64,000 nt of DNA from NCBI GenBank assembly GCA_020832185.1, contig JAFIFE010000014.1:310001-374000 (forward strand), in the 5' to 3' direction. Of this stretch, positions 54,723-64,000 are shown piece by piece (position 1 is the stretch's first letter; each line of letters begins with the position of its first letter). The translations under genes and the position numbers were made by a program. The DNA comes from Alkalibacterium sp. Lineage in GTDB: Bacteria > Bacillota > Bacilli > Lactobacillales > Carnobacteriaceae_A. The notes beneath the pieces are model-generated. The model saw nothing but the letters and a program-made list of their open reading frames with translations, searched no databases and had not been told where the DNA came from.

Positions 54723-55700
54723 TTACGCGTCAGCCAGAACTAAACGTTTTAATTCTTCCAGAATTTCTCCGATTTCTTTATCATCTTTAGCATGAGTTCC
54801 ACTTGCCAGCGGATGGCCCCCGCCACCATGCTTAGAAGCAATCTCGTTAATCACAGGTCCTTTGGAACGCAGGCGACATCGATAAGCCCCTTCTGATTGC
54901 TCGACAAAAACTGCCCAGACTTTTACGCCTTCAATTTGTCCTAAAAGGGGAACGATAGAATGCGTTTCGCTATCGCCTAATCCTAAGGACTTCAGTAAGT
55001 CAGTTGTCAGAATGATATGCCCCACACCTATATCTGAGACCTCAAATTTCTCTAAAGCAAATCCCATCAATTTGCCGGAATTTGGTTTAATAACATTCAT
55101 TTGATTATTCACTTCTGTATGAGAAAATGGAAACTTCATGAGTTCAGAAGCGACTATCATTGTATACGGAGAGGTCGAATCATATAGAAAGCGATTGGTA
55201 TCGCCTACTATTCCGGCATATAACAAACGGGCAGCTTTGGCATTCATTTTGATATCTTCGGGGAAAGACAGCCACATGTCAGCTATCATTTCACAGCAAC
55301 TGCTTGCACTGCTGTTGACCCATTCGATTTCACCATAAGAATCATCTAATGGATGATGATCTATTTTGACCCATTGTTTAGCCAATTTAAAATTCTCGCC
55401 ATCGATACGTTTAATATTGGCAGTGTCAGTAACGATGACCAGTGCCTGTTCGTAGAGATCCTGCGGTACATCATCCATTTCATCTAAGTACTCTAAGTCA
55501 TCTACAGTCGTCCCTGTAGCGTAAACCTCTTTTTCAGGAAACGTCGCTTTTATTAATTCTTTCAATCCACACTGCGACCCTATAGCATCTGGATCTGGTC
55601 TGACATGTCGATGAATGATGATCGTATCCCATTCTGATATAAAATCCCATAGCTCTCTTTTAATCTGATTATCTGTACTGTTCATAGTTTGTACTAACAA
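54723..55700 (-). CDS. nrnA: DHH-family nanoRNase/pAp phosphatase NrnA
   Basis: A 325-residue DHH/DHHA1 phosphoesterase that degrades 2-5 base RNA and pAp. HRHVRPDPDAIGS (about 33-45), VTDTANI (about 92), IDHHP (about 118, the DHH motif) and GGGGHPLASG (about 300) are present. The start chosen is a TTG (55700), since AAGGGGA lies 7 bases before it; an in-frame ATG at 55685 has no ribosome site but would give a more typical N-terminus. Confidence 0.92.
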   Translation of the reverse strand: MLVQTMNSTDNQIKRELWDFISEWDTIIIHRHVRPDPDAIGSQCGLKELIKATFPEKEVYATGTTVDDLEYLDEMDDVPQDLYEQALVIVTDTANIKRIDGENFKLAKQWVKIDHHPLDDSYGEIEWVNSSASSCCEMIADMWLSFPEDIKMNAKAARLLYAGIVGDTNRFLYDSTSPYTMIVASELMKFPFSHTEVNNQMNVIKPNSGKLMGFALEKFEVSDIGVGHIILTTDLLKSLGLGDSETHSIVPLLGQIEGVKVWAVFVEQSEGAYRCRLRSKGPVINEIASKHGGGGHPLASGTHAKDDKEIGEILEELKRLVLADA

Positions 55701-55736
55701 ATTAGTGTCCCCTTTTCTTTATGCTCGAATGCTCGC

Positions 55737-57041
55737 TTATCTTTTCTGTATGATCTGACAAACCACAACAGCCTTAGCTGCCAGACAGTTCTCCGAATAA
55801 ATGTCCACATCCAGCCTAGCGGACCGTCTGTTTTCATCAAATACGGTCGGTTTTATCGTGAGTTCGTTTCCGAGTTGAATCATATTGAAATAATGAAGAT
55901 TCATCTGTTCCACTACCAGATTTTTTTTCTTGTTTTTAGCCAGATAGTTGTAAATTGTTTCAGTAACCACTTCACTTAAGACTCCAAAAGAAATGGTCCC
56001 CATACTGTCTGTTGTCTGAGGCGTAACCGAAAAAAGATAGACATTTTCATCCTTCTCAGTAATCAGCTGATTGATCTGATCTGAGATTGTGTCTCCTGAC
56101 TGTGGTTGTTTCTGTACTGACTGCATCGCCTTCATGATATCCTGACGTGAAATAACGCCCAGGAGGGTCATCTCATCGCTGACGACGGGCATAACTTCCA
56201 GTCCATCCCAAATCATTGTGTGTGCCACTGAAGCGACACTCATGTGTTTTTTTGCGAAAGCGGGGTTTTTAGTCATTACTTTTTCGATCACAGCAGCGTC
56301 ATCTTTTCCGACGACATCCTTAGCAGTGACAATACCTGCCAGACGATTATCTGAAAAAACAACAGGAAATCTTGAGTGTTTGCTTTTCTGATTTAACATG
56401 CGGTAACTAAAAACAGTATCTTCCCTGGATAAAAACTGGGTCTGCTCTATTGGCGTGTATATATTTTGAACACGTAATATTTCTTTTTTGATCAACTGAT
56501 CGGTCATCGCTCTATTAATCATCGTCCCAACAGTAAACGTATCATAGGACGTACTGATAAGAGGCAATTCTTTCTGATTGGCCAGTTCCACAACAGTCGC
56601 TGAAGGCTTAAATCCTCCTGTAATCAGAACCGCTGCACCATTTTGAATAGACAGTTGCTGAGCCTCTTCTCTGTTCCCAATGATCATTAAAGATTCTTCC
56701 GTGATATATCTAAGCATTGCTTCTTCAGTCATGGCCCCAATGATAAATTTTGTCAGTGTTTTTTTAAGGCCAGCTTCTCCTCCATGGACTTCGCCGTCGA
56801 TCACTTTAACAATTTCTTCAAAGGTCAGATTCTCTATGCTCTCACCTGTTTTAGGCTCTATTCTGATTGTTCCGACTCTTTTAATGGTCGAAACCAATCC
56901 GATCGTCTCTGCTTCTTTGATAGCACGGTAGGCCGTCCCTTCGCTTACCTGAAGTTCCTTTGCAATTAACCTGACTGATAATTTTTCTCCAACAGGTAAC
57001 GATTCTATAAATTCAATGATCAATTCATGTTTTGTCTTCAT
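55737..57041 (-). CDS. YtoI-like regulator: HTH, DRTGG, CBS pair and hotdog domains
   Basis: A 434-residue multi-domain protein: a GntR-like winged helix (about 1-60, SVRLIAKELQVSEGTAYRAI), a DRTGG domain (about 85-185), two CBS repeats (about 195-310, LGVISRQDIMKAM) and a C-terminal thioesterase-like hotdog (about 330-430). It is the YtoI architecture, a likely ligand-responsive regulator with unknown ligand. Its start overlaps the dinB stop by 17 bases and nrnA follows in the same direction. Confidence 0.9.
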   Translation of the reverse strand: MKTKHELIIEFIESLPVGEKLSVRLIAKELQVSEGTAYRAIKEAETIGLVSTIKRVGTIRIEPKTGESIENLTFEEIVKVIDGEVHGGEAGLKKTLTKFIIGAMTEEAMLRYITEESLMIIGNREEAQQLSIQNGAAVLITGGFKPSATVVELANQKELPLISTSYDTFTVGTMINRAMTDQLIKKEILRVQNIYTPIEQTQFLSREDTVFSYRMLNQKSKHSRFPVVFSDNRLAGIVTAKDVVGKDDAAVIEKVMTKNPAFAKKHMSVASVAHTMIWDGLEVMPVVSDEMTLLGVISRQDIMKAMQSVQKQPQSGDTISDQINQLITEKDENVYLFSVTPQTTDSMGTISFGVLSEVVTETIYNYLAKNKKKNLVVEQMNLHYFNMIQLGNELTIKPTVFDENRRSARLDVDIYSENCLAAKAVVVCQIIQKR

Positions 57042-58185
57042 CTGATTTAATTATCCTTTCACTATAGCTATTTCTCCATAATGGCAAAGGAATAGTCTCA
57101 TATACGACCGACTCTAAGCCAGTAACTGTAATTCCAAGTAGTCTGACTCCCATTTGTGTATTTTCTTCTTCCCAAATCGATAAAGCAATCTGGAATAGCT
57201 CATCCTCATTTTTAATGTAATCAGGAAGTGACTTTCTTCTAGTGAGTGTCTCAAAATTCTCGTATCGTATTTTTAATACGACGATTTTCCCGTGTTTCTG
57301 TTTTCGTTTCAAGTTGAACATAACTTTATGTGCAAGGACTCTCAATGCTTTGATAATATCGTTCTCAGAAATAAGATTGTCAGTGAAAGTCGATTCCTTG
57401 CCGATCGATTTAGGTTCTCTATCCATTCTCACTTCACTGTCATCGATGCCACGCACTCTTCTATAAAGGGAATGACCCATTTTTCCAAACTGTTTGACTA
57501 AGTCCAATTCATCTTTATGGTACAGATCCTGTCCATTATATATGCCCAGCTTATGCATTTTTTCAACCGATTTGATCCCTACACCATGAAACTTTTCAAT
57601 AGGCAGGGCCATGAGAAACGCATGAGCCTTGTCTGGAGGGATAACAGTTATCCCATCAGGCTTGTCAAAATCTGATGCTATTTTAGCAAGGAACTTATTG
57701 TACGACACTCCCGCAGAGCAGGTCAGCCTTAACTCTTCTTTAATATCGCTTCTTATTCGTTCAGCGATAATCGTCGCACTCTTCTGATTGATCTTATTAT
57801 TAGTCACGTCGAGATAAGCTTCATCTAATGACAGAGGCTGAATCGTGTCAGTGTAGCGCTGGAATATTTCGTGCATATGTTGAGAAGTCGAACGGTATAG
57901 TTCGAAATTTGGTTTTACAAATGCCCCATGTGGACACAATTCAAAAGCTTTCTGAGCGCTCATTGCAGAATGAATGCCAAATTTTCTAGCTTCATAATTT
58001 GCAGTCGCAACGACCCCACGCCCACCGGTCTCTTTGGGGTGCCTTGCGATGATTACTGGTTTGTTTTTCAGTTGTGGATTTTCTCTGACCTCAACGGATG
58101 CATAAAACGCGTCCATATCGATGTGAATAATTTTTCTTGAAGTATCTCTTTTAGGTTCGTCAAAAAGCAATAATCCGTATTTCAT
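57025..58185 (-). CDS. dinB: DNA polymerase IV (DinB)
   Basis: A 386-residue Y-family translesion polymerase. The palm motifs are IHIDMDAFYASVE (about 22-34) and LSLDEAYLDVT (about 116-126); a little-finger domain follows. There is no clear beta-clamp motif at the very end. I start at ATG 58185, after GGAGG by 5 bases; an ATG four codons earlier overlaps that site. Overlaps ytoI at its 3' end. Confidence 0.95.
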   Translation of the reverse strand: MKYGLLLFDEPKRDTSRKIIHIDMDAFYASVEVRENPQLKNKPVIIARHPKETGGRGVVATANYEARKFGIHSAMSAQKAFELCPHGAFVKPNFELYRSTSQHMHEIFQRYTDTIQPLSLDEAYLDVTNNKINQKSATIIAERIRSDIKEELRLTCSAGVSYNKFLAKIASDFDKPDGITVIPPDKAHAFLMALPIEKFHGVGIKSVEKMHKLGIYNGQDLYHKDELDLVKQFGKMGHSLYRRVRGIDDSEVRMDREPKSIGKESTFTDNLISENDIIKALRVLAHKVMFNLKRKQKHGKIVVLKIRYENFETLTRRKSLPDYIKNEDELFQIALSIWEEENTQMGVRLLGITVTGLESVVYETIPLPLWRNSYSERIIKSDEDKT

Positions 58186-58282
58186 GTTACCCTCCATGAA
58201 ACTCCGTCTTTATCGTTATTATACTGGAAATTCCTATAAACTACGATTGGAATTTCAACTCTATTATGACAGTATCTGAGTA

Positions 58283-58326
58283 AAAAAATAAAACAAGTAG
58301 AACAGACTAGCCCATTCTACTTGTTT
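58283..58326 (-). terminator. comN terminator
   Basis: Perfect 12-bp stem AAACAAGTAGAA / TTCTACTTGTTT with a 12-base loop, followed by TTTATTTTTTT on the minus strand, just after the comN stop. Confidence 0.88.
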
Positions 58327-58333
58327 ATTATAG

Positions 58334-58612
58334 TTATCCTAATAAATCGTCAAATTCCATGTCATCTAAAGAAGAAACATTATAGACCTGAGCTTTAAGT
58401 GAAGCAAAATTAAAGTAGTCATTCAAAGATATATTTAAAATATCGTTTACTTTCTGATAATACCTTTCAGGTACCTCGTGTTTCCATTTGAAAGCTGTAC
58501 AATATTCCCACAAATCTTCTGTACTGACTTCTTTATATCCATTACGTCTAAACTCGGCTTGCTTTTTCTCTAGCCAGACATCTAAGTGTTCATCATCAAT
58601 TTCAAAATTCAA
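58334..58612 (-). CDS. comN: post-transcriptional regulator ComN-like
   Basis: A 92-residue protein of the ComN (Post_transc_reg) family, which in Bacillus affects comE mRNA. VSTEDLWEYCTAFKWKHE (about 33-50) is the conserved core. I start at TTG 58612, because AAAGGAGGT (a full ribosome site) lies 6 bases upstream; the longer frame from ATG 58633 contains that site within its first codons. It lies between dinB and yajC, as in Bacillus. Confidence 0.82.
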   Translation of the reverse strand: MNFEIDDEHLDVWLEKKQAEFRRNGYKEVSTEDLWEYCTAFKWKHEVPERYYQKVNDILNISLNDYFNFASLKAQVYNVSSLDDMEFDDLLG

Positions 58613-58663
58613 GAGATTACCTCCTTTACTCATTCGAAAGGGGCATACCTATTCCCTTAGCCA

Positions 58664-58999
58664 TTATTCATTGTCTGCAGTATTGTCAGGAGAATTTGTG
58701 CCTAATGCTTCAGTCTGAGTCGTCCCTGATGCTGAGGCTTTAGTCACGATACGTGCGACTGCACGTCGTTCAAATGTCAAATAAATCCCTTCACAGTCGA
58801 TGACAACTGTATTAGTCGTTTCATTCACTTCATCAACTACACCATGCAGGCCACCAATCGTTACAATTGAATCCCCTTTTCCTAAAGAGCTTAACATGTT
58901 CTGTGTATCTTTAGCCTTTTTTTGTTGAGGTCTGATCATCAATAAATACATAACTCCCATTAATACGATAAATGGCAGCATTCCAACAAGTAAATCCAT
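58664..58999 (-). CDS. yajC: preprotein translocase accessory subunit YajC
   Basis: A 111-residue protein with one N-terminal membrane segment (about 3-21, LLVGMLPFIVLMGVMYLLM) followed by IRPQQKK and a small beta domain with TIGGLHGVV. It accompanies SecDF. The C-terminal 20 residues are low-complexity. Between tgt and comN, as in other Firmicutes. Confidence 0.95.
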   Translation of the reverse strand: MDLLVGMLPFIVLMGVMYLLMIRPQQKKAKDTQNMLSSLGKGDSIVTIGGLHGVVDEVNETTNTVVIDCEGIYLTFERRAVARIVTKASASGTTQTEALGTNSPDNTADNE

Positions 59000-59070
59000 A
59001 TATACATTCCTCCGTCTATTCTCATTTTTCTACTAAAACAAGGTCATTCATTTTGTAATTAAAGAGAACG

Positions 59071-59100
59071 ATTTTAATGTTTCATTACATACCTTAGCAA
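59071..59100 (-). promoter_or_regulatory. candidate yajC promoter
   Basis: TTGCTA, 18 bases, TAAAAT on the minus strand, about 70 bases before the yajC ATG. Confidence 0.5.
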
Positions 59101-59134
59101 ATTTTAAAGAAAAATACTAGTCTCAATGACAAGT

Positions 59135-60289
<1,155 letters not shown>

Positions 60290-61339
60290 CTAATCTACTT
60301 CATTCTTTTTTACAAACATGGCATCGCCGAAACTAAAGAAGCGGTACCTTTCTTCTACTGCATGATTATAGGCACTTAACACAAACTCTCGGCCTAGAAA
60401 CGCACTAACCAGCATGATCAATGTCGATTTTGGCAAGTGAAAATTAGTTAAGAAGGCATCTACTGCCTTAAACTGATAACCAGGTGAAATAAAAATACTG
60501 GTCCATCCGCTTGCTGCTCTGAACTCTCCATTAAATTCCTGACCAATCGTTTCTAAAGTTCTGATCGATGTCGTCCCGATCGCTATGATTCGGCCGCCCT
60601 TTTTCTTCGTCTCATTCAAATGGTCTGCGGATTCCTGAGACAGCTGATAGAACTCCTCGTGCATCTTATGTTCATCAATATTGTCTACACTTACAGGTCT
60701 GAATGTTCCCAGTCCCACATGAAGAGTCAGGAAAACCAGTTTGACTCCTTTATTCCTGATTTTCTCCAGTATATCTTCCGTAAAATGTAGTCCTGCAGTT
60801 GGTGCAGCAGCTGAACCATTCTCTTTCGCATACACTGTCTGATACCTTTCACTGTCGTCTAAACGTTCTTTGATATAAGGAGGGAGGGGCATTTCGCCTA
60901 ATGACTCCAGTGTTTCTAAGAATATGCCCTCATAGCAAAACTCAACTATTCTGCCTCCGTGTTCAAGAGATTCCAGAACAGTTGCTTTCAGTCTGCCATC
61001 TCCAAATGTTATAACTGTCCCTGGCTTCGCTTTTTTGGCTGGCTTCATCAGCGTTTCCCATTTGTCATCTTCGAGGTTTTTTAATAAAAGCACTTCTATA
61101 TGTGCCTGGGTATCTTCTTTTTCTCCGTATAACCGTGCAGGGAGCACTCTAGTATTATTCATAACTAAAGCATCCCCTTCTTTCAGTTCATCCACAATCG
61201 ATTCAAACTGTTTATCTTCGATTGTTTCTGATTCTTTAGTCAAGACCATCATCTTAGAAGACGATCGGTTCTTCAAAGGGGTTTGAGCTATTAGGTCTTC
61301 TGGTAATTCAAAATTAAAATCTTCTGTTGTTAAAGTCAT
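60290..61339 (-). CDS. queA: S-adenosylmethionine:tRNA ribosyltransferase-isomerase QueA
   Basis: A 349-residue QueA that uses SAM to make epoxyqueuosine in t[16 protein letters not shown] opens the protein, and [13 protein letters not shown] and [14 protein letters not shown] are family hallmarks. In ruvA-ruvB-queA-tgt-yajC order. AAAAGGAG precedes the ATG. Confidence 0.97.
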   Translation of the reverse strand: MTLTTEDFNFELPEDLIAQTPLKNRSSSKMMVLTKESETIEDKQFESIVDELKEGDALVMNNTRVLPARLYGEKEDTQAHIEVLLLKNLEDDKWETLMKPAKKAKPGTVITFGDGRLKATVLESLEHGGRIVEFCYEGIFLETLESLGEMPLPPYIKERLDDSERYQTVYAKENGSAAAPTAGLHFTEDILEKIRNKGVKLVFLTLHVGLGTFRPVSVDNIDEHKMHEEFYQLSQESADHLNETKKKGGRIIAIGTTSIRTLETIGQEFNGEFRAASGWTSIFISPGYQFKAVDAFLTNFHLPKSTLIMLVSAFLGREFVLSAYNHAVEERYRFFSFGDAMFVKKNEVD

Positions 61340-61360
61340 TCGTGTGCTCCTTTTAATTTC

Positions 61361-62374
61361 TTAACGGTCTGTTAGATGGGTTAATTTAAGATGCTCGTAG
61401 GCCTTGGGAGTAGCAATTCTTCCTCTTGAGGTCCGTTGTATAAACCCTTCTTTGAGGAGAAACGGCTCTACCATATCCTCTATGGTTTCCATCTCTTCTC
61501 CAATGTTTGCTGACAAGGTATTTAATCCTACTGGTCCACCATTATACATCAGGATCATCGTATTTAAAAGTTTGTGATCCACACTGTCCAGGCCTTCGTG
61601 ATCCACTCTAAGCAGATCCAGTGCCAACGAGGCTATTGTCTGGTCAACCAGTCCTTCACCTTTCACTTCAGCATAGTCCCTCACTCGTTTCAGCAATCGA
61701 TTGGCTATCCGGGGTGTGCCTCTTGAGCGTTTCGCAATTTCATAAGCCCCTTCCTGCTTGATCTGTGTCTGTAAAACAGAGGCCGAACGTAATACGATTC
61801 GTTCCAGTTCTTCTTTTTTGTAATACTCCATATGAGCCAATATGCCGAATCGGTCCCTCAGTGGAGCAGACAACGTTCCGGCACGCGTGGTAGCACCAAT
61901 CAACGTAAAGGGGGGCAGAGGGAAATGTACTGGATGAGCAGTGTCCCCCTGACCAATAATAATATCAACAAAAAAATCTTCCATCGCCGAATACAACATT
62001 TCTTCAGCAATTCTAGGCATTCTGTGGATTTCATCAATAAAAAGAATACCACCTGGTTCCAGATCATTTAACAATGCAACAAGATCCCCTGGTTTTTCAA
62101 TAGCCGGTCCACTCGTTGTTCGAATATCGGTGTCCATTTCATTAGCTATGACCATAGCCATTGTTGTTTTACCTAATCCAGGAGGCCCATATAAAAGAAC
62201 ATGGTCAAGCGCTTCTTCTCTATTCTTTGCAGCCTGAATGTATATGTCAAGCTCCTGCTTGATTTTTTCCTGACCGAGGTAGTGTTCCAGCTTTTGCGGC
62301 CTCAACGTATGTTCAAGCGAATGCTCCGTTGTATCTATGAGTTCTTCTGATGTCAAATGCTGGTTGTCTTCCAT
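61361..62374 (-). CDS. ruvB: Holliday junction DNA helicase RuvB
   Basis: A 337-residue AAA+ motor of the RuvAB branch-migration complex. Walker [10 protein letters not shown] (about 63-71), Walker [10 protein letters not shown] (about 111), sensor 1 GATTRAG, and a C-terminal winged helix ending [16 protein letters not shown]. Downstream of ruvA by 27 bases. Confidence 0.98.
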   Translation of the reverse strand: MEDNQHLTSEELIDTTEHSLEHTLRPQKLEHYLGQEKIKQELDIYIQAAKNREEALDHVLLYGPPGLGKTTMAMVIANEMDTDIRTTSGPAIEKPGDLVALLNDLEPGGILFIDEIHRMPRIAEEMLYSAMEDFFVDIIIGQGDTAHPVHFPLPPFTLIGATTRAGTLSAPLRDRFGILAHMEYYKKEELERIVLRSASVLQTQIKQEGAYEIAKRSRGTPRIANRLLKRVRDYAEVKGEGLVDQTIASLALDLLRVDHEGLDSVDHKLLNTMILMYNGGPVGLNTLSANIGEEMETIEDMVEPFLLKEGFIQRTSRGRIATPKAYEHLKLTHLTDR

Positions 62375-62401
62375 AGCTTTCTCCTTTTTATCTGTTCCGT
62401 T

Positions 62402-63016
62402 TTACTTTTTCATCAAGAATGAGAGTGCTTCTCTAATATACCCATCAGTCGACATGTTAGTTGCCGGTTGCAAGCTTTTTCTGACTCGCCCAATATCTTT
62501 TGCAGAATAGCCTAAAGCAAGTAAGGCTTCCATTGCTTCCTCATATGACTGATTTCCACTTTCGCCAGTATCCAGTACTGATTGCGAATGACCGGAACTT
62601 TGGTCCATGACTTCGAATTCTGATAATTTCCCTTTCAGATCCAGCACGATCTGCTGAGCCGTTTTTTTACCGACTCCAGGAAATTTAATTAAGAATGTCA
62701 CGTTATTATCTTCAATAGCCTGAACGAATCCATGATGGTTGTCATTAGCAAGTATAGCTAATGCAGATTTTGGGCCTATCCCTGATACGTTAATCAGTTT
62801 TAAAAATAAGTTCTTTTCTTCTAATGATTTAAATCCAAACAAGTTAATGCTATCTTGCTTAACGTCCTGATAAAGATACACTAGTGTTTCCTTTTTTAAC
62901 TGCTCAGTCAATCTGAACGGATTGGCTATCAGTACTTTATATCCCAACCCATTAGTCTCAATGACCACATAACTGGGATATATATGAGTGATGGTTCCTT
63001 TTATATATTCATACAT
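62402..63016 (-). CDS. ruvA: Holliday junction DNA helicase RuvA
   Basis: A 204-residue protein that binds four-way junctions. Domain I starts MYEYIKGTITHIYP, helix-hairpin-helix motifs include ISGIGPKSALAIL-like VSGIGPKSAL (about 73) and FPGVGKKTAQQIVLDL (about 108), and a C-terminal domain that contacts RuvB. The start at 63016 follows AAAGAGGTC; the frame runs nine codons further upstream without a ribosome site. Confidence 0.97.
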   Translation of the reverse strand: MYEYIKGTITHIYPSYVVIETNGLGYKVLIANPFRLTEQLKKETLVYLYQDVKQDSINLFGFKSLEEKNLFLKLINVSGIGPKSALAILANDNHHGFVQAIEDNNVTFLIKFPGVGKKTAQQIVLDLKGKLSEFEVMDQSSGHSQSVLDTGESGNQSYEEAMEALLALGYSAKDIGRVRKSLQPATNMSTDGYIREALSFLMKK

Positions 63017-63060
63017 ACAATGACCTCTTTTACTATTATTCAATCTTAAGTATTATAACA

Positions 63061-63092
63061 TAAAAACACCTATCCTTTAAGTCGTCCTTAAG
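63061..63092 (-). terminator. terminator between msrB and ruvA
   Basis: AACACCTAT / ATAGGTGTT with an inner CTTTAA/TTAAG pair, followed by TTTTTA on the minus strand, 30 bases after the msrB stop. Confidence 0.82.
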
Positions 63093-63124
63093 AATAGGTG
63101 TTCTCATATTAGGTCAATCTGTTT

Positions 63125-63562
63125 TTATTCGAATTCAGCGAGATAGGCCTCGTAACCTTCTTCTTTTAATTTCTCTTTAGGAACAAATCTCATAGCTGCA
63201 GAGTTGATACAATATCTCAGTCCACCCGCTTCTTTAGGGCCATCTGTAAACACATGGCCTAAATGTGAATCTGCTTCTTTGCTTCTTACTTCAGTTCGTT
63301 CCATTCCGAAGGCTGTGTCTCTTTTTTCTTTAATCGTCCGTTTCTCGATTGGTTTGGTAAACGACGGCCATCCGCATCCGGCATCGTATTTATCGTTTGA
63401 AGAGAAAAGTGGCTCTCCGCTTACTACATCTACGAATATTCCATCTTCAAAAAACACATCGTATTCGCCTGTTCTTGGACGCTCAGTTGCATTGTTTTGA
63501 GTCACCTCATACTGAATAGGTGTAAGGCGCTGCTTCAATTCTTTTTTATCCAATGTAACCAT
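63125..63562 (-). CDS. msrB: peptide methionine (R)-S-oxide reductase MsrB
   Basis: A 145-residue MsrB. AGCGWPSF (about 60) and HLGHVF (about 101), and the catalytic cysteine in [11 protein letters not shown] near residue 119, match the family. The start is ATG 63562 (AAAGGAAGG immediately before it); a TTG three codons later is possible. It begins 7 bases after the mutL stop, so they are probably one operon, linking mismatch repair and oxidised-methionine repair only by position. Confidence 0.93.
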   Translation of the reverse strand: MVTLDKKELKQRLTPIQYEVTQNNATERPRTGEYDVFFEDGIFVDVVSGEPLFSSNDKYDAGCGWPSFTKPIEKRTIKEKRDTAFGMERTEVRSKEADSHLGHVFTDGPKEAGGLRYCINSAAMRFVPKEKLKEEGYEAYLAEFE

Positions 63563-63569
63563 CCTTCCT

Positions 63570-64000
63570 TTAATGTGGATCCTGTATCCGTTTGAACATT
63601 TTTTCCATATCATTTGTAGTAAAGCTAACTAAAACAGGTCTGCCATGAGGACAGTTGTATGGATTGTCAGTCTGCCTCAAATCTTCCAGCAACTGAATAC
63701 TCTCTTGTGGAGAAAGATAATGATTGGCTTTAATCGATCGTTTACAACTCATCATTATAGCAGCAGCTTCCCTAAACTTTGATACTGATAAAGACGAGCT
63801 GCTTAAAAAGAAGTCGATCATTTCTTTGATCGTGTCTTCCACCTGCCCTGCAATAATCCAGCTCGGGTGATTTCTGACGATGAAACTGTTTTGTCCAAAT
63901 TCTTCTAAAAATACTGCGGCTTCTTCAAGTTTTTCTTTGTTCTCTTTTATGATGATTGCCTCATCCGTTGGATAATCCAGCACAATAGGGACAAGTAATT
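63570..64000 (-). CDS. mutL: DNA mismatch repair protein MutL, C-terminal part (runs off window)
   Basis: The last 142 codons of mutL; the gene continues past base 64000. The C-terminal endonuclease domain is shown by the conserved [13 protein letters not shown] (usual form ACK.AIKA) and the metal-binding CPHGRP near the end, and [10 protein letters not shown] at the window edge is the usual lead-in to this domain. The presence of these motifs indicates the nicking type of MutL found in bacteria without MutH. Confidence 0.93.
   Translation of the reverse strand, partial: LLVPIVLDYPTDEAIIIKENKEKLEEAAVFLEEFGQNSFIVRNHPSWIIAGQVEDTIKEMIDFFLSSSSLSVSKFREAAAIMMSCKRSIKANHYLSPQESIQLLEDLRQTDNPYNCPHGRPVLVSFTTNDMEKMFKRIQDPH

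Noticed and set aside
59100-59134. Terminator after tgt
   Set aside because: No convincing hairpin with a T-tract could be drawn; tgt may read into yajC.

Overview
The window looks like core chromosome of a low-GC Gram-positive (Firmicutes) coccus or short rod in the order Lactobacillales. Gene families and gene order are of the Bacillus/lactic acid bacterium type: yqeG-yqeH-yhbY-nadD, spx/mecA/coiA/pepF/spxH, relQ/nadK/rluD, ecsAB/hit/yhaH/prsA, yhaM/yhaN/yhaO, polA/mutM/coaE/nrdR/dnaB/dnaI, and yajC/tgt/queA/ruvB/ruvA. There are no sporulation genes. PrsA and ClpE carry acidic tails, and the dat/ytmP/trmB and pepA/ytpR/murC neighbourhoods are of lactic acid bacterium type. A member of the Carnobacteriaceae or a close relative (possibly marine or alkaliphilic) fits best, but the family is an inference. 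About 64 protein genes are visible, 55 of them on the minus strand. I see no insertion sequence, prophage, integron, CRISPR array, rRNA or tRNA gene.

Layout. 1-2.6 kb: ribosome assembly and NAD genes (nadD 5' end, yhbY, yqeH, yqeG) and a ykuJ-type gene. 2.7-4.9 kb: an aminotransferase convergent with a beta-hydroxyacid dehydrogenase. 4.9-6.9 kb: the general PTS operon ptsH-ptsI. 7.1-9.6 kb: clpE with two CtsR boxes. 9.6-12.3 kb: RF3 and an AI-2E-family membrane protein. 12.4-24.8 kb: redox, stringent-response and proteolysis control (GNAT, rluD-type, nadK, relQ, CYTH protein, spxH, pepF, coiA, mecA, spx), then lipoate ligase, a metallo-beta-lactamase-fold protein and an isolated hemY. 25-28.7 kb: infC-rpmI-rplT with an L20-type leader, and thrS with a T-box. 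28.7-39.7 kb: dnaB-dnaI, nrdR, coaE, mutM, polA, murC, an unidentified gene, ytpR and pepA. 39.8-46.8 kb: a PepSY-like membrane protein, trmB, ytmP, dat, ecsBA, hit, yhaH, prsA. 46.9-58.6 kb: yhaM, yhaN, yhaO, yheA, a class A PBP, nrnA, ytoI, dinB, comN. 58.6-64 kb: yajC, tgt, queA, ruvB, ruvA, msrB and the 3' end of mutL.

How the genes connect. Spx is degraded by ClpXP with SpxH as adaptor in Bacillus; MecA is a Clp adaptor and ClpE a CtsR-controlled Clp ATPase, so 14 kb holds much of the stress-proteolysis control circuit. relQ makes (p)ppGpp and sits with nadK. EcsA/EcsB and PrsA act at the membrane and in secretion. tgt/queA make queuosine-type tRNA, ruvA/ruvB and mutL handle recombination and repair, and polA/mutM/dinB add repair and translesion functions.

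I did not find a convincing undescribed multi-gene system. The signals most worth checking are: an in-frame amber codon cutting the glycine-rich N-terminus off ytmP; a divergent promoter plus two hairpins between spx and lplA that looks like a small-RNA gene; a long inverted-repeat leader before spxH; an AUA start codon on infC behind an L20-type attenuator; a stand-alone protein next to murC that resembles the N-terminal part of a DNA translocase; and an orphan hemY.
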